From positions 23,577,501 to 23,641,500 of the forward strand of contig JAPYXD010000723.1 in the NCBI GenBank assembly GCA_030998225.1: a stretch of 64,000 bases of DNA. The letters run 5' to 3'. Both the position numbers and the translations under genes were made by a program. Shown piece by piece: positions 22,751-32,640 of the stretch. This DNA comes from Diplolepis rosae (taxonomy: Eukaryota > Arthropoda > Insecta > Hymenoptera > Diplolepididae). Below the pieces are notes generated by a model. It was not told where the DNA came from and searched no databases. It saw nothing but the letters and a program-made list of their open reading frames with translations. Within the stretch, counting starts at the first letter, position 1. Every line of letters begins with the position of its first letter.

Positions 22751-23459
22751 TACACAGAGAAAAATAGATCGAGAAACTTTACTTGACGTTTGAACAAAAT
22801 AGGGACATATGGACTAGTTGGAGATTATTTAATATTTTCAATCGTTGTCGATGTTACAAGTTGGCATTCAAAATTATTATTACACACTAAAAAATATTTT
22901 AATAAAATTTATAGAACTGTTTAATAATTGCGGATACAGGCATTTACGAAACAGAGTTCTGGAAAATTAACAGAACTTTTCAGAACAAAATGTGAAACTT
23001 TCAATAATTTTTCGTGAATGTTTCGTATTTTATTTTAAAAAGTTTTGTGAATTTTCCAGAACTCTGTTTCGTAAATGCCTGTATCCGCAACTCATGAAAA
23101 GTTCTATAAACTTTATTGAACTATTTTCTTCCGATAAAGGATCGATGTGAGTCTTATTTACAATTATTATAATATAATTTTGTGACATGTTTGTGATCAT
23201 GTCTTTTATCTTTATGATAACCCAGATTTAAATCGTTATAATACAAAAATAATATAACAATAACAATTATTATAATAATTTGTTAATCAACATTTTTAAA
23301 GTTTACCGAACTGTTATTGCATTATTTAATATTTTGTACGGCAAAAATTCTTACAATAATAGTAAATAATTTCAAATTAATGTTAACCCCAACTTGTCCA
23401 TATGTCCTAATTTTGCTAAAAGTTGAGTAAAATATCACGAACTATTTTTCTCCGTGTAT
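22751..23459. mobile_element. 709-bp element with ~75-bp terminal inverted repeats (family C)
   Basis: The left end TACACAGAGAAAAATAGATC and the reversed right end ATACACGGAGAAAAATAG continue in parallel through ACTTTACT, GGGACATATGGAC and AGTTGG. The same ends flank 40995-42171, and a lone end lies at 55393-55480. A younger palindrome sits at the centre (22897-23122). Non-autonomous DNA element. Confidence 0.8.
22897..23122. repeat. Nested palindrome with 41-bp perfect arms
   Basis: 22928-22968 and 23050-23090 are perfect inverted copies (TTGCGGATACAGGC...CTGGAAAATT). The symmetry extends outwards with mismatches to AATAAARTTTATAGAACT on both sides. The loop is ~80 bases. Perfect arms inside a diverged host element point to a recent event or to arm-to-arm gene conversion. 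Confidence 0.85.
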
Positions 23460-23689
23460 TCTTGTCACTTGATAAAAAATATTCCCCTTCAACATTATCA
23501 CCCTCTGCGACATAATCGAACCTGATACATTTTATTTTTATAGTAGCTTACACAATAGAATTGCTCACACAATTATTGCACAAAAATGAATAAATTGAAT
23601 TCTAGAAATATGAGTGTTTAGGTAATTTTGAAAATTGTTTTTTGAAAAGCAGATTTATGCTTATATGTACTGTACTGATAATAAAAGTT

Positions 23690-23960
23690 GTTCCCTTGCA
23701 CAAAATCCTTCACTCGTGAATCTCTCTTGGCATTCTGAAGCTTTTCTCCTTTTCGATTGGAGCGCCCTGGTTTCCGAAGGTTGTGCGGCCAACGAACCAT
23801 CGAGGACGGGGTGAGCTACTCTATCTATCCACCTCCCGACTGACTGCTATCTGTCTTTAGGGTGTGTTCACACTTACTACACCCACGCATCTTTTAACCG
23901 ACACCAGTAAATAATCGACTTTTCCTTCAATCTCAATAACGTTGTTGCTCTTCGAGCATC
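23690..23960 (+). repeat. Diverged local duplication, copy 1
   Basis: Three blocks recur in the same order at 24670-24830: GGCC..GAAC..TCGAGG..GGGGTGAGC, CTTTAGG..GTTCA and TCGACTT..TTCAATCTC. Both copies are GC-rich and carry a GGGTGAGC donor-like site at the same place. The sequence between is an unrelated inverted-repeat element. Function unknown. Confidence 0.45.
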
Positions 23961-23980
23961 ATTAATTATTATTCCTACAC

Positions 23981-24530
23981 ACTGAACAAAAATTCGTCCA
24001 ATTTACAGAAAGTTCGGTACTTATTTTTACAATTTGACATTTCAGTAGATTTTACAAGAAGTTTAGTTCAACCAACTGATCAAGTTTTAAATTCGAATTG
24101 GTTCGAATCAATTCCAGCTCAAAGTTGATCTTAATGGAATTTTCAATCCGCTTCGAGATCCGATTGAACCCGGCATCGGAATCATATAGATCAATTCAGA
24201 TTCTGAATTTATTCAGATTAAAGCCTGAGATTGAATCTGCGTAAGTCGGATAAGTCTGGTTCTTATTGTTACAACTTGACATTTTAGTAGATTTTACAAG
24301 AAGTTCAGTTCAATCAACAGATTTTCTGTACGTTTCACCTATCTTCTAGTAAAACCGACTAAACTCGGATTCTTTTGTATTTTGTCGATTTTACTGGTCG
24401 CTAAGTGAAGCGTACAAACTATCTGTTGATTGAATTAAACTTCTTGTAAAAGCTAATAAAATTTCAAGTTGTAAAAATGAATACCAATCTTCCTGTAAAT
24501 TTTACGAATCTTTTTTTTGCGTGTATTACT
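23981..24530. mobile_element. Foldback element, composite (family F)
   Basis: The left part from 23981 (ACAGAAAGTTCGGTACTTAT, TTTTACAAGAAGTTTAGTTC) and the reversed right end (to ~24530) are inverted copies over ~100 bp. A second internal left arm begins near 24250. 24250-24530 alone equals the 280-bp copy at 31715-31998. The added 24085-24248 block is rich in GAATC/GATTC words. Non-coding. Confidence 0.65.
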
Positions 24531-24669
24531 CCTTTACAGATATTCCGCCAATTAACATCGAAAGTTGGTTCAAACTTTTCTCAAAAATCAAATATTTTAA
24601 TAAAAAAGTAGATACATGTTTTAGGACTCTATATTTCTGTAACCCTTTCAACCCGTTCAACCCTTTCGT

Positions 24670-24850
24670 TAGAAAGAGAATCTGGTGGCCTGAATAGAAA
24701 AGGCCGATCGGCCGATGAACTGTCGAGGCCGGTCCGGGGTGAGCCTATCACCTCCTTAGTCTATGCGGACTTTAAGCTCCGTTCATAACAACTCGACTTC
24801 AATCTCGACGATCGATTCTCACAGTATCTCACAATCACTTCTCTGGTTTC
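24670..24850 (+). repeat. Diverged local duplication, copy 2
   Basis: Collinear with 23690-23960 (see there). Contains GGCCGATCGGCC and GGCCGGTCCGGGGTGAGC. No frame or RNA recognised. Confidence 0.45.
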
Positions 24851-24879
24851 AGTTTGCATTGAGAAAAAAATTTAGTATT

Positions 24880-26035
24880 ATAATTGCGACAAAATTGTTT
24901 TTTTACATTCTCATCATGGATGAGAAGGTATTGGTTTTATGTGAAAAATGACTTTCGAAATTTTCATCAAATCTTTACGTTTTGAGACCCCCTGAGTCAG
25001 AAAAAATGGTTTTTACGAAAGTGTCTGTCTGTCTGTCTGTCTGTAGGTCGTGTGCGGCATAACTCTCGATAGAATTATCAGATTGAATTGAGCTTTGGTA
25101 CAATTTATCGGAGCCGAAAACGTAAGGACAAGTTCGTTAACCAGCCACATCCAATCAAAATTGAGGGGTTGAGCACTACTTTTGTGTTTTTGAAAATAAT
25201 TTTTTGAAAAAATCAAAAATTTCAATACTGGTTTTAGATAGTGCTCATAAATGTCTAAAAATTATCCTGATAACATTTTTTGATTAAATCAAAATTAGAA
25301 ATGTTACAGCATATTCAAATTCGAAAAAAGTCAATATCAAAATTCCATTTTCCAATTAAATTATACGAGATACGAAAAAACGTTATGATACAATATTATT
25401 GAATAAATAAAGACCTACAAATTTGAATTGTAACATTTTTCCATAAGATGCATATTTTTCTTTTTAATTAAAAAAAAAGCTATTGAAAATCCAAAATTCA
25501 ATTTTTTAACAATAATATGTAGAATAAGAAAAAAACGTAAGAATACAATGTTGTTAGTTTCAAAAAGATCTACAAGTTTTGTCTCACACAGTTTCTGATA
25601 AAAGATATATTTTTCGTTTCAATTCCAAAAAATATGATTAAAATTAAAAAATTCCATTTTTTAGACAAAATATGTGAAATACAAAAAAAACTTTGAGATG
25701 AAAAATTGTTTGGCTAAATAAGGTCTACACATTCTTATCGAGAAATTTCTCGACAGGATGTATATTTTAATTTTTTGATTTTTAATATTGAAAAAATTCG
25801 ATTTGTTTCACCAAAATATGTGAGATACGAAATAAGCGTTGTTCTGCAAAATCGTTTCCTTAAATAAAGTCTAGGATTGTTTTTCCTTTTTGAGATATTT
25901 GGAAGAAAATAAATTTATCAATAATCATGTAATTTATTAAAAAGTTACAAAAATGCATACAGAAAATCGAGCGCGAAGCGCGAGTGTCATGGTGAGAATG
26001 TGTTCCTTAAGGCCGATAGAGCCTTAAGTAAATTG
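24880..26035 (-). repeat. 1.1 kb dispersed repeat, copy 2 (family E)
   Basis: Reverse-oriented partner of 2038-3110 over its whole length. It contains (TGTC)n at 25022-25044. Four internal units, each with a GTGAGATACGAAA-like word near 25367, 25519, 25674 and 25816, give a period of about 142-155 bp. At its far end it carries GAGCGCGAAGCGCGAG (25972-25987) and CTTAAGGC...GCCTTAAG. No coding frame. Confidence 0.75.
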
Positions 26036-26165
26036 AATTTCCTGTTTCACTTAAATTCAAAAAGAAATAGAGTGACTTTGAGAAAATGACTAATTTACAT
26101 CATCTTTAATATCATTAAATTGGTTTGAGCTTCAGTATTAAATTATAAGAAATAAACTTAAACGT

Positions 26166-26468
26166 ATGCGAAGAACACAAGACCGAGCGCAAAGCGCGAG
26201 CTCCAGGAAGAACGGAGCGCGAAGCGCAACGTTCAAAAATTCCGGAGCGCGCAGCGCGACGATCGAGTATTACGGAGCGCGAAGCGCCACGATCGAATCG
26301 CGCGCCCTAGGCGCGCTCAAACTTGCGAGCGAAGCGCGCAATGAGAATGTGCCCGCGAAGCGGGCAGATTTTTTTAGTAATTTTTGTTGTTGTAACAAAA
26401 TTGTTGCTATTAACATAAAATTATTTTGCTGGGTCTTGTTTTGTTTTTCTGAGCAAAGTTTTTTTTAA
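26166..26468 (+). repeat. 30-bp array of GCGAAGC mini-hairpins
   Basis: GGAGCGCGAAGCGC-type palindromes recur with an exact 30-bp step (GAGCGC at 26185, 26215, 26245, 26275), separated by unlike AT-richer spacers. Further hairpins follow: GCGCGCCCTAGGCGCGC (26300-26316), GAGCGAAGCGCGC (26326 on) and TGCCCGC-GAA-GCGGGCA (26350-26366), then a T-run. GC content is far above the flanks. The open frame over it repeats ARSAT every 10 residues only because the unit is 30 bp, so I do not call a protein. It sits next to family E, whose end carries the same word. Confidence 0.8.
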
Positions 26469-27885
26469 GACAAATACTTCCTAGTTGCTTTTTTTATAAA
26501 AACAGTTTTAAAAAAGTGAAGGTTCTTTCACTCGTTCTACGTAGATAGCACAAAACACAAGAAAAAATATTTTGGAGAAATGAGATACAACGAAGTTTAG
26601 TTGCCTGATAAGGTAGTTTTGCAGATACAACCAAAATAAGGTAGAATGTTTGAGATGAGCAAATCATTAATTTATTTATAATAAAAATTCATTTTTATTT
26701 TGAAATACCTTCTAAAGACAAATCTCAATAATCAGAATTAGTGAAGAGAAAAATTGATAATTTCTGATTAATAAATTTTCCTTAAAAAAGTTATTTTCAA
26801 ATAAAAATGGATTTAAATTATAATTAAATAAATTAATAAATCTGTTTTTATCACGATTAAAATTTCTAAGTGCGAAAATCATTTTTTCCACTTTATAGCA
26901 TTTAGTTCTATCTAAAGAAATAATTTATCAAGCCTGAACCTATTTTCTTAAGACAACAACTATTTTATTAGTCGGGCAAAAAATGTTGTTGAGCCGATAA
27001 AAAAAATCATTTCTGAAGTAAAAAAAATTTATTAGGCTGACAAAAAGACTCAGCAACAATTTTTTTTTTGTACTTATAGCAAAAAAATTTAGACATTGAT
27101 GGAAGACTATTCAGAACCAAACAAACTTATAAAATTTTTTTAAACAGTAAGTTTGAAGCATTCCGAAGAATCCACTTATACTATTTATACAATTTCAAAC
27201 TTCTCACTTTTGAAGTATATTTTTTCATGAAATTCAGCCTGATGAATTTAAAAAAGTATATTTTTGAAATTGAATAATTCAAAAAATGTTTCAAGTAGGA
27301 AAAATATTGCTAGTGTCCTTTTAGGAAAGACTTTTTTAAAAGTTTAATTTGTTTACATTTGTATAAGTAAGTTCCATATTGCTCGAATTTTTCACATAAA
27401 TGAACAAGAAATATTATAAAAAGTTTATTTTTTTAATATCACAATAGATAAATTCTACATTAACGCCATTTTAAATATAAACAAACAAAAAATGAGTCGA
27501 AAAACATTAAAAATTGTATGATCTTTTAAGCGTTTTTGTAAAAAAATACATATTATAAAAAAACTTAACTGATTATCTGAATAGAATCATTCCTTAAATT
27601 TATTTTGCTCTCTTAAGCAAGTTTCAACTTTAAAAATTTCAATAAAGTAATTAATGAACTTTTTTAACTATACTTAATCTAAATTTTTCTCTAACATAAA
27701 TACGGAAGTAAATTAAAAAATGATTTTATCATTTTAAAAGTTCTTACATTTTGAAAATATTTTCTTTTAATTTTAACAAAGAATTGTTAACAAGTGAGAT
27801 TTAAGATGCAGAACTTATGAAATAAATGAAAAACAGCTAGTGTAAATAGCGATTGTTTCCTTTCTAAACACTAAATTCGAACAAC
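26469..27885. other. Very AT-rich, no gene recognised
   Basis: Long A/T runs, no coding frame, no clear repeat border. Confidence 0.5.
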
Positions 27886-27887
27886 CT

Positions 27888-28210
27888 GATCAAGTATATG
27901 GATGGATATATTTCTATGAGATTACTTTTTCTGTGAACAAAATACCTTTCTACATGTTTGAAAAATACGATCTGGTTCGTTTTTACAAAAATTCTGCTAA
28001 ATGTTTATCTAACAAAATATAAAACTTAAAATATTATTGGTAATTGCAGTTAATTGAATTTTTTTTCAAAATTCTCACCAATACGAAACAGACTGACGTC
28101 CTTTATTGTATTCTATTATATCTAAAAAATTTTAAAAATATATTTTGTGCGCGTAAAAATGTATCTTAAATGAATATAAATTATAATTAAGTCACGTGAT
28201 CATGTTCTTT
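27888..28210. mobile_element. CACGTGA-ended MITE, copy 2 (family K)
   Basis: Ends ACCTGATCAAG and, reversed, AACATGATCACGTGACTT. The interior ACGAAACAGACTGACGTC and TCTATTATATCT blocks align loosely with 22085-22135 and 35230-35275. More diverged than the other copies. Confidence 0.45.
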
Positions 28211-28261
28211 AAGTTTTAAGTTTTGAGTGCAGCGTTTTTATACCTCAGAACTTGCTAAGTC

Positions 28262-28478
28262 AATAGTCTATCAATTTAAACTAGTGGAATTTGACTGATG
28301 AAATAGCTGAAAATAGACTACTCTTTCACTTCAGTAAAAATGTCACTGAAAAACAGTGAAATTGTCACAGAAATTGATCAATAAAATTGAATTGGATAAC
28401 GAATTTTATTGGTCACCTTCAGTGCAATTTCTAGCTTTATAGTCAGTGTTATCTTCTTGATTCAAATTTAGAGAGTGA
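28262..28478. mobile_element. ACTGATT-rich inverted-repeat element, copy 2
   Basis: Shares GAAATAGCTGAAAAT, CACTTCAGTAAAAATGTCACTG and AAACAGTGAAATTGTCAC with 19686-19945. The right end TTGATTCAAATTTAGAGAGT matches the family end reversed. Confidence 0.55.
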
Positions 28479-28479
28479 G

Positions 28480-29324
28480 TATATTGCATATTTATTGGAT
28501 TAAGATGGAATTTTGAATATAGGATTATGTTTGTCTTTGTAGGGATGAAGGAAAGGAATATATAGTTGAGAAACAGAGTAGAAAGTAGTAAAAAGGTAGG
28601 AAGTTGGAATTCCCTGTTCGACAATCTATTTATCATACACTTTATTGTATCAGCGAATCACAAATTTCATCTCAAACAGTTCACCGGACTGTCCTTCATG
28701 TATCTAGGGCGCTTATACATCCAAGTATAGAACGTACCTCTTTATCATAATTCATGACATGCGAGCGAGTGCATTGTAAACGCCACCAAGCTCCTTTGAG
28801 ACACCAAAGAAAGTAAATACCCACCTTGACAATATCTTTACTTTGTTGACAATAAGAGCTGAATAATTTATATTAAGGTAAACACAGAAAACTGAATATA
28901 GAGTTTAATGAATACATAGTCACGATAAGTATATTTTATATCAATATGAAACTCTTTAACAAAAGGATCTTGACGTAAAAATTTGAATTAAAAAAAGATT
29001 GAGCTGCTCTTATTAAAATTTTTCATGATAAAGCGCTAGAAGAATTTACGAGGTCCTTGGGTGCAGTACACTTTCCACTGAGCAATGCTTCTTCAAATTA
29101 ACTTTACCTTCCAGGTGAAGGTTCCTCAGGTCGTATCCATGGCAAAAGCTAGATATTTCACATTGACTATGTCATGACTGAAAGCTTCTTTTGCAAAGTA
29201 GCTGCTCCGATCCATCCTCTTACCGAATTTTTTTAAAATCAAGAATCATGTGACTAAATCATCAGTCTATTCATTTACCTAGGATTACTTTTTTCTATAC
29301 GAAATTTCGTTATCATACAGACAA
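28480..29324. other. No gene recognised
   Basis: Non-repetitive, moderately AT-rich. 29050-29220 is GC-richer with a short palindrome (CCTTCCAGGTGAAGG). Nothing codable. Confidence 0.4.
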
Positions 29325-29672
29325 AAAGTGTTTAGTTGACCCAACGCAAGTTTTTGGTTAAAAATGTTTGGTTCGTTCTATTAAATATATTTTTTGACCC
29401 TACCAAACATGTGTTTGATGCTATTAAATCATTCTTTTGATCCTGCAAAAACAAATTTATTGGATAAATTTAACCAAAAATGTTGGAAACACTAACAAAA
29501 TATTTTGTAAAGTTAAAAGCCATTTAACCAGAAACTTTGTTTCGCTCGAGCCAAAAAGTTCGGTCAGATGAACAAAAATCCAATTTCTCCAACCAAAATT
29601 TTTTTCGAAATCAACCAAACTCAATCAACAAAAGGATTTTGTTCAACCAACTAAACTTTTTTCATGGGTGTA
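29325..29672 (-). mobile_element. TTTGTTG-rich MITE, copy 3 (reverse)
   Basis: Aligns in reverse with 3985-4390: CAACGCAAGTTTTTGG, CCAAACATGTGTTTGA, AAATATTTTGTAAAGTTAA, CCAACTAAACTTTTTTC. Its border CATGGGTGTAG defines the family end as CTACACCCATG. The + frame at 29537-29746 is repeat sequence, not a gene. Confidence 0.65.
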
Positions 29673-31714
29673 GTATTTTCGAATTTTTTAAATTTTATTT
29701 CCTAATAGTCGCACATTTCAAGAATATTTTCGTCCACATTATATGAAAAAGTCTTAAAAATTGTAGAAGATACAGCCTTAAACTCAAGAACGGATGGTCC
29801 GAATGACTTCAAATTTGGAGACAATCTTTAACAACTGATTCTGTATTCGGTGAATGAGAATATATTAAAAAATTAATAATTGACAGAGTAAGTAAAGATG
29901 ATAACCAGCTGTAAAAACGATTTTTAAAATCATTTTTGTAGCGTGGGGGATGGCGATTGTTTACCTTTTGTGAAAAAAAGTACCCTCATTGTTTAAATTC
30001 CAGCTCCACCATTTTGTAACATTTTTGACATTTTTTTTCTTAAATACTCGTTATAAGATTTGCAAGTAAACGTCCAATTTTCATTAGGATCTGTTAATTA
30101 GTTTTCTCATAATCCTTTCCTAAAAAAAGGGAAATTTTTCAGATAAGTTTACGTATATACCCCCTTAAATTAATCTTAGTTTATCATGCAGACTCATAAG
30201 ATTATAAATATGAAATTTGCCTCTCTCTCCCTTCTAGACTCGAATAACGTCTCTTATAAAATGATAAATTTTTCTCCTAAAAGCATTTCATCTAATAGGA
30301 TGCAACAATTTTCAAGAACTGTTCCTGATATAATCTAAAGATAATTTGAAAAGTTCAATTTCATAAGTTCTCTTCGAATGTATTGGAGGGGAGGGTGAAC
30401 CCTTTGACTAGATTGGAACAAGCCCAGTTTCCAACAAAGGAGTGTAATACGAGAATCGGTCTGTTTCTGGGGAAAGCGTGCACCGAGCACTGAAATGCAC
30501 AGGTTGAGTTGACTGGTATAGCATAACAAGTAAGTGAACAAACGAGCGGGAGAGTGAGAAAGAGGATGACGTCAGAGAACAGTTGCAGTGCCCTAGATTG
30601 GAGGAGGTCATCGTGTGCTAGGCCGATGGCCCGCCGAGGTCAAACCCTCGGACTCCTCACAAGTATGCTTTTCGTCTAACCTATAGACTTCTAGGTAAGG
30701 TTATATTACGCCCGCCAACGCAAATCGAGCGTAATAAAGAAGTTAACGTCCCTACAAATCCCATATGTATACATATATAAATATATACCATATATGCTTT
30801 TGATTCAAGAGCACTCAGAGCCCCCAGATATGTTTCTTCCTAACTTCAATTATCACTCTCCATATTGAAATGCCTGATTATATGATTACCACATATTCCG
30901 AATATTTGCTCTTCTTAATTTGCCATAATACGATATCCGAAAACGGAGTTCAAGAAATCTGTTAGATTTATCAAGTCCATTAATTAAAATAGTGGCAGTA
31001 GAAAATCCACTCTTTTTTTGTAAACATAACAGATTTGTCAATAAATATTAGAGAAATGCCTGTTGAATTTGCAGGATAAGGGATTTTCCTCAAAATCTTA
31101 ATTCGCTTAATAAGCATTTCTCTCATATTTATAGTGAAATATGTTATATGTTGATCCTACGTCAAGAAAGATCGGAATCTTGAGCTAAATCAGAACTTGA
31201 AATAATCCATCTTGTAAGCTCAAAATCCAGAATACTCCTTTGATACGGGATTGAATATCGTAAATATAGAGATCTGAGAGGAAAGGAGAAGCGTTTGCCA
31301 CTAGAACAATGTCCCGCGGTGAACCCGTGCGATACTGCACAACGGAATCGCGTGTCAAGCGCGTCAAGAGCAAAGATACATTCACTATAAGTTCGAGTAT
31401 TAGCCTTCAAGTACGTCGACAGTACGCCACAACTAATGGATACTTGGTGTTTTTATTGAGAAAAAATCTAAAAATTCTCAATGTGCGCTTCGCATTCGGT
31501 CTCGGCATTTAAGTTACCGATAAAATACAAATCAAATATTTATACAAAATTAAATAGTTGTGTCGAAATTTAAATTTACATATATATTTTAGAGTTAAAA
31601 TTTGGTGAGGAAATTAATTTACATAAGGTTCTACAGACTTTTTGGTGATTTCTATGAATCTCTACAATTAACAAATAAATTAATCATTTTATTTTTATTA
31701 AAAAGACAGAAAAA
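29673..31714. other. No gene called; GC-richer patch 30390-30660
   Basis: 30390-30660 is GC-rich, holds a TGACGTCA site (30565-30575 region) and overlapping minus frames (67-68 codons) that match nothing known. 31300-31390 is another small GC patch with overlapping frames on both strands. Either may be regulatory. Confidence 0.35.
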
Positions 31715-31998
31715 AGATTCGTACATTTTACAGGAAATTTTGACAACATGACTTTTTAGTATATTTTAAAAAAGGTGCAGTTCAATCAACAGATCTTATG
31801 TACGTTTCATTTAGCCTCCGGTAAAATTTAATAAAGTCGGATTTTTTTCGTATTTTATAGATTATATTTTACTTGAAGATAGATTAAACCTATGGAAACA
31901 TGAATACAAATCAATGCATTCAACTAAATTTCTTATAAAATCTACTAGAAGACTAGTTGTGAAAATAAGTACCGAACTTTCTGTGATTCTTACTAATC
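31715..31998. mobile_element. Foldback element, copy 2 (family F)
   Basis: A ~280-bp unit whose two ends are inverted (CATTTTACAGGAAATTTTGA versus reversed ACAGAAAGTTCGGTACTTAT). It matches 24250-24530, sharing CAGTTCAATCAACAGAT and GTACGTTTCA. Confidence 0.6.
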
Positions 31999-32024
31999 AT
32001 TTTTATGCATGAAAATTTCGATTT

Positions 32025-32640
32025 AACTCATGAAATTCCAAGAATGCCATAATTCAAAGATTTTTCGGCTATGAATGGTTAACGGGCTCGTCCTTTCTAT
32101 TTGACAATTTTGAAATTGAAAAAAAATATTTATTCACCTCTACAGAATTAGATAAAACTTGAGTTTAAAGAATTTTTAGTTGATGCTCCCTGAGCAACAC
32201 GTATGCAGGATTAAATATATTTAGGATGAGAATGTGTCCATCTTGTATGGGCTGATTTTTTATTTTTTACATAAAACTGATTCAATTTATTTGTAAAATA
32301 AATAATTATTGATTCTTTTGAGTTTTAAAATTCTCTAGCTTTGTTAATATTGATCTGTACAAAAAATTTTATGAGAATGATTTATAAAACTTTCTACTAA
32401 ATGTTAGAAAATATCATTAAAAATTTTGATATCATTAAAAATTGCTTTTACAACTCCAAAAAACTCCCAAAAATGCTCTAATTTTCGGAATTCCAAGTGG
32501 ATATGATTGGATAACAAACGTAAATCAGTAGGGGAGGGTTGGGTCTCAAAACTTTGAAATTTGATGATAATTCAAAAAGGGGAATTTCACATAAAAATCA
32601 ATACCTTCTCATGTGTGATGTGAATGTACAAAAATCAAAT
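32025..32640 (+). repeat. 1.1 kb repeat, degraded copy 3 (family E)
   Basis: Keeps ATGGTTAACGGGCTCGTCC, GGGTCTCAAAACTTTGAAAT and ATCAATACCTTCTCATG in family order and direction. The internal units are mostly lost or rearranged. Confidence 0.5.

Noticed and set aside
26185..26366. CRISPR-like repeat-spacer look of the 30-bp array
   Set aside because: The repeats are short imperfect palindromes in eukaryotic DNA, the spacers are ~14-16 bases, and there are no cas genes. It is better explained as a hairpin minisatellite.
26350..26375. GC hairpin followed by T-run as an intrinsic terminator
   Set aside because: The window is eukaryotic and there is no gene upstream. The hairpin belongs to the array.
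26166..26468. 100-codon frame with repeated ARSAT
   Set aside because: The periodic peptide follows from a 30-bp DNA repeat. No protein features outside the repeat.
30620..30655. T-arm-like GAGGTCAAACCCTCGG as a tRNA
   Set aside because: No D-arm, acceptor stem or A box at the expected distance.
30695..30712. TAG-GTAAGG junction as a fifth ratchet point
   Set aside because: No pyrimidine tract; purines lie directly upstream.
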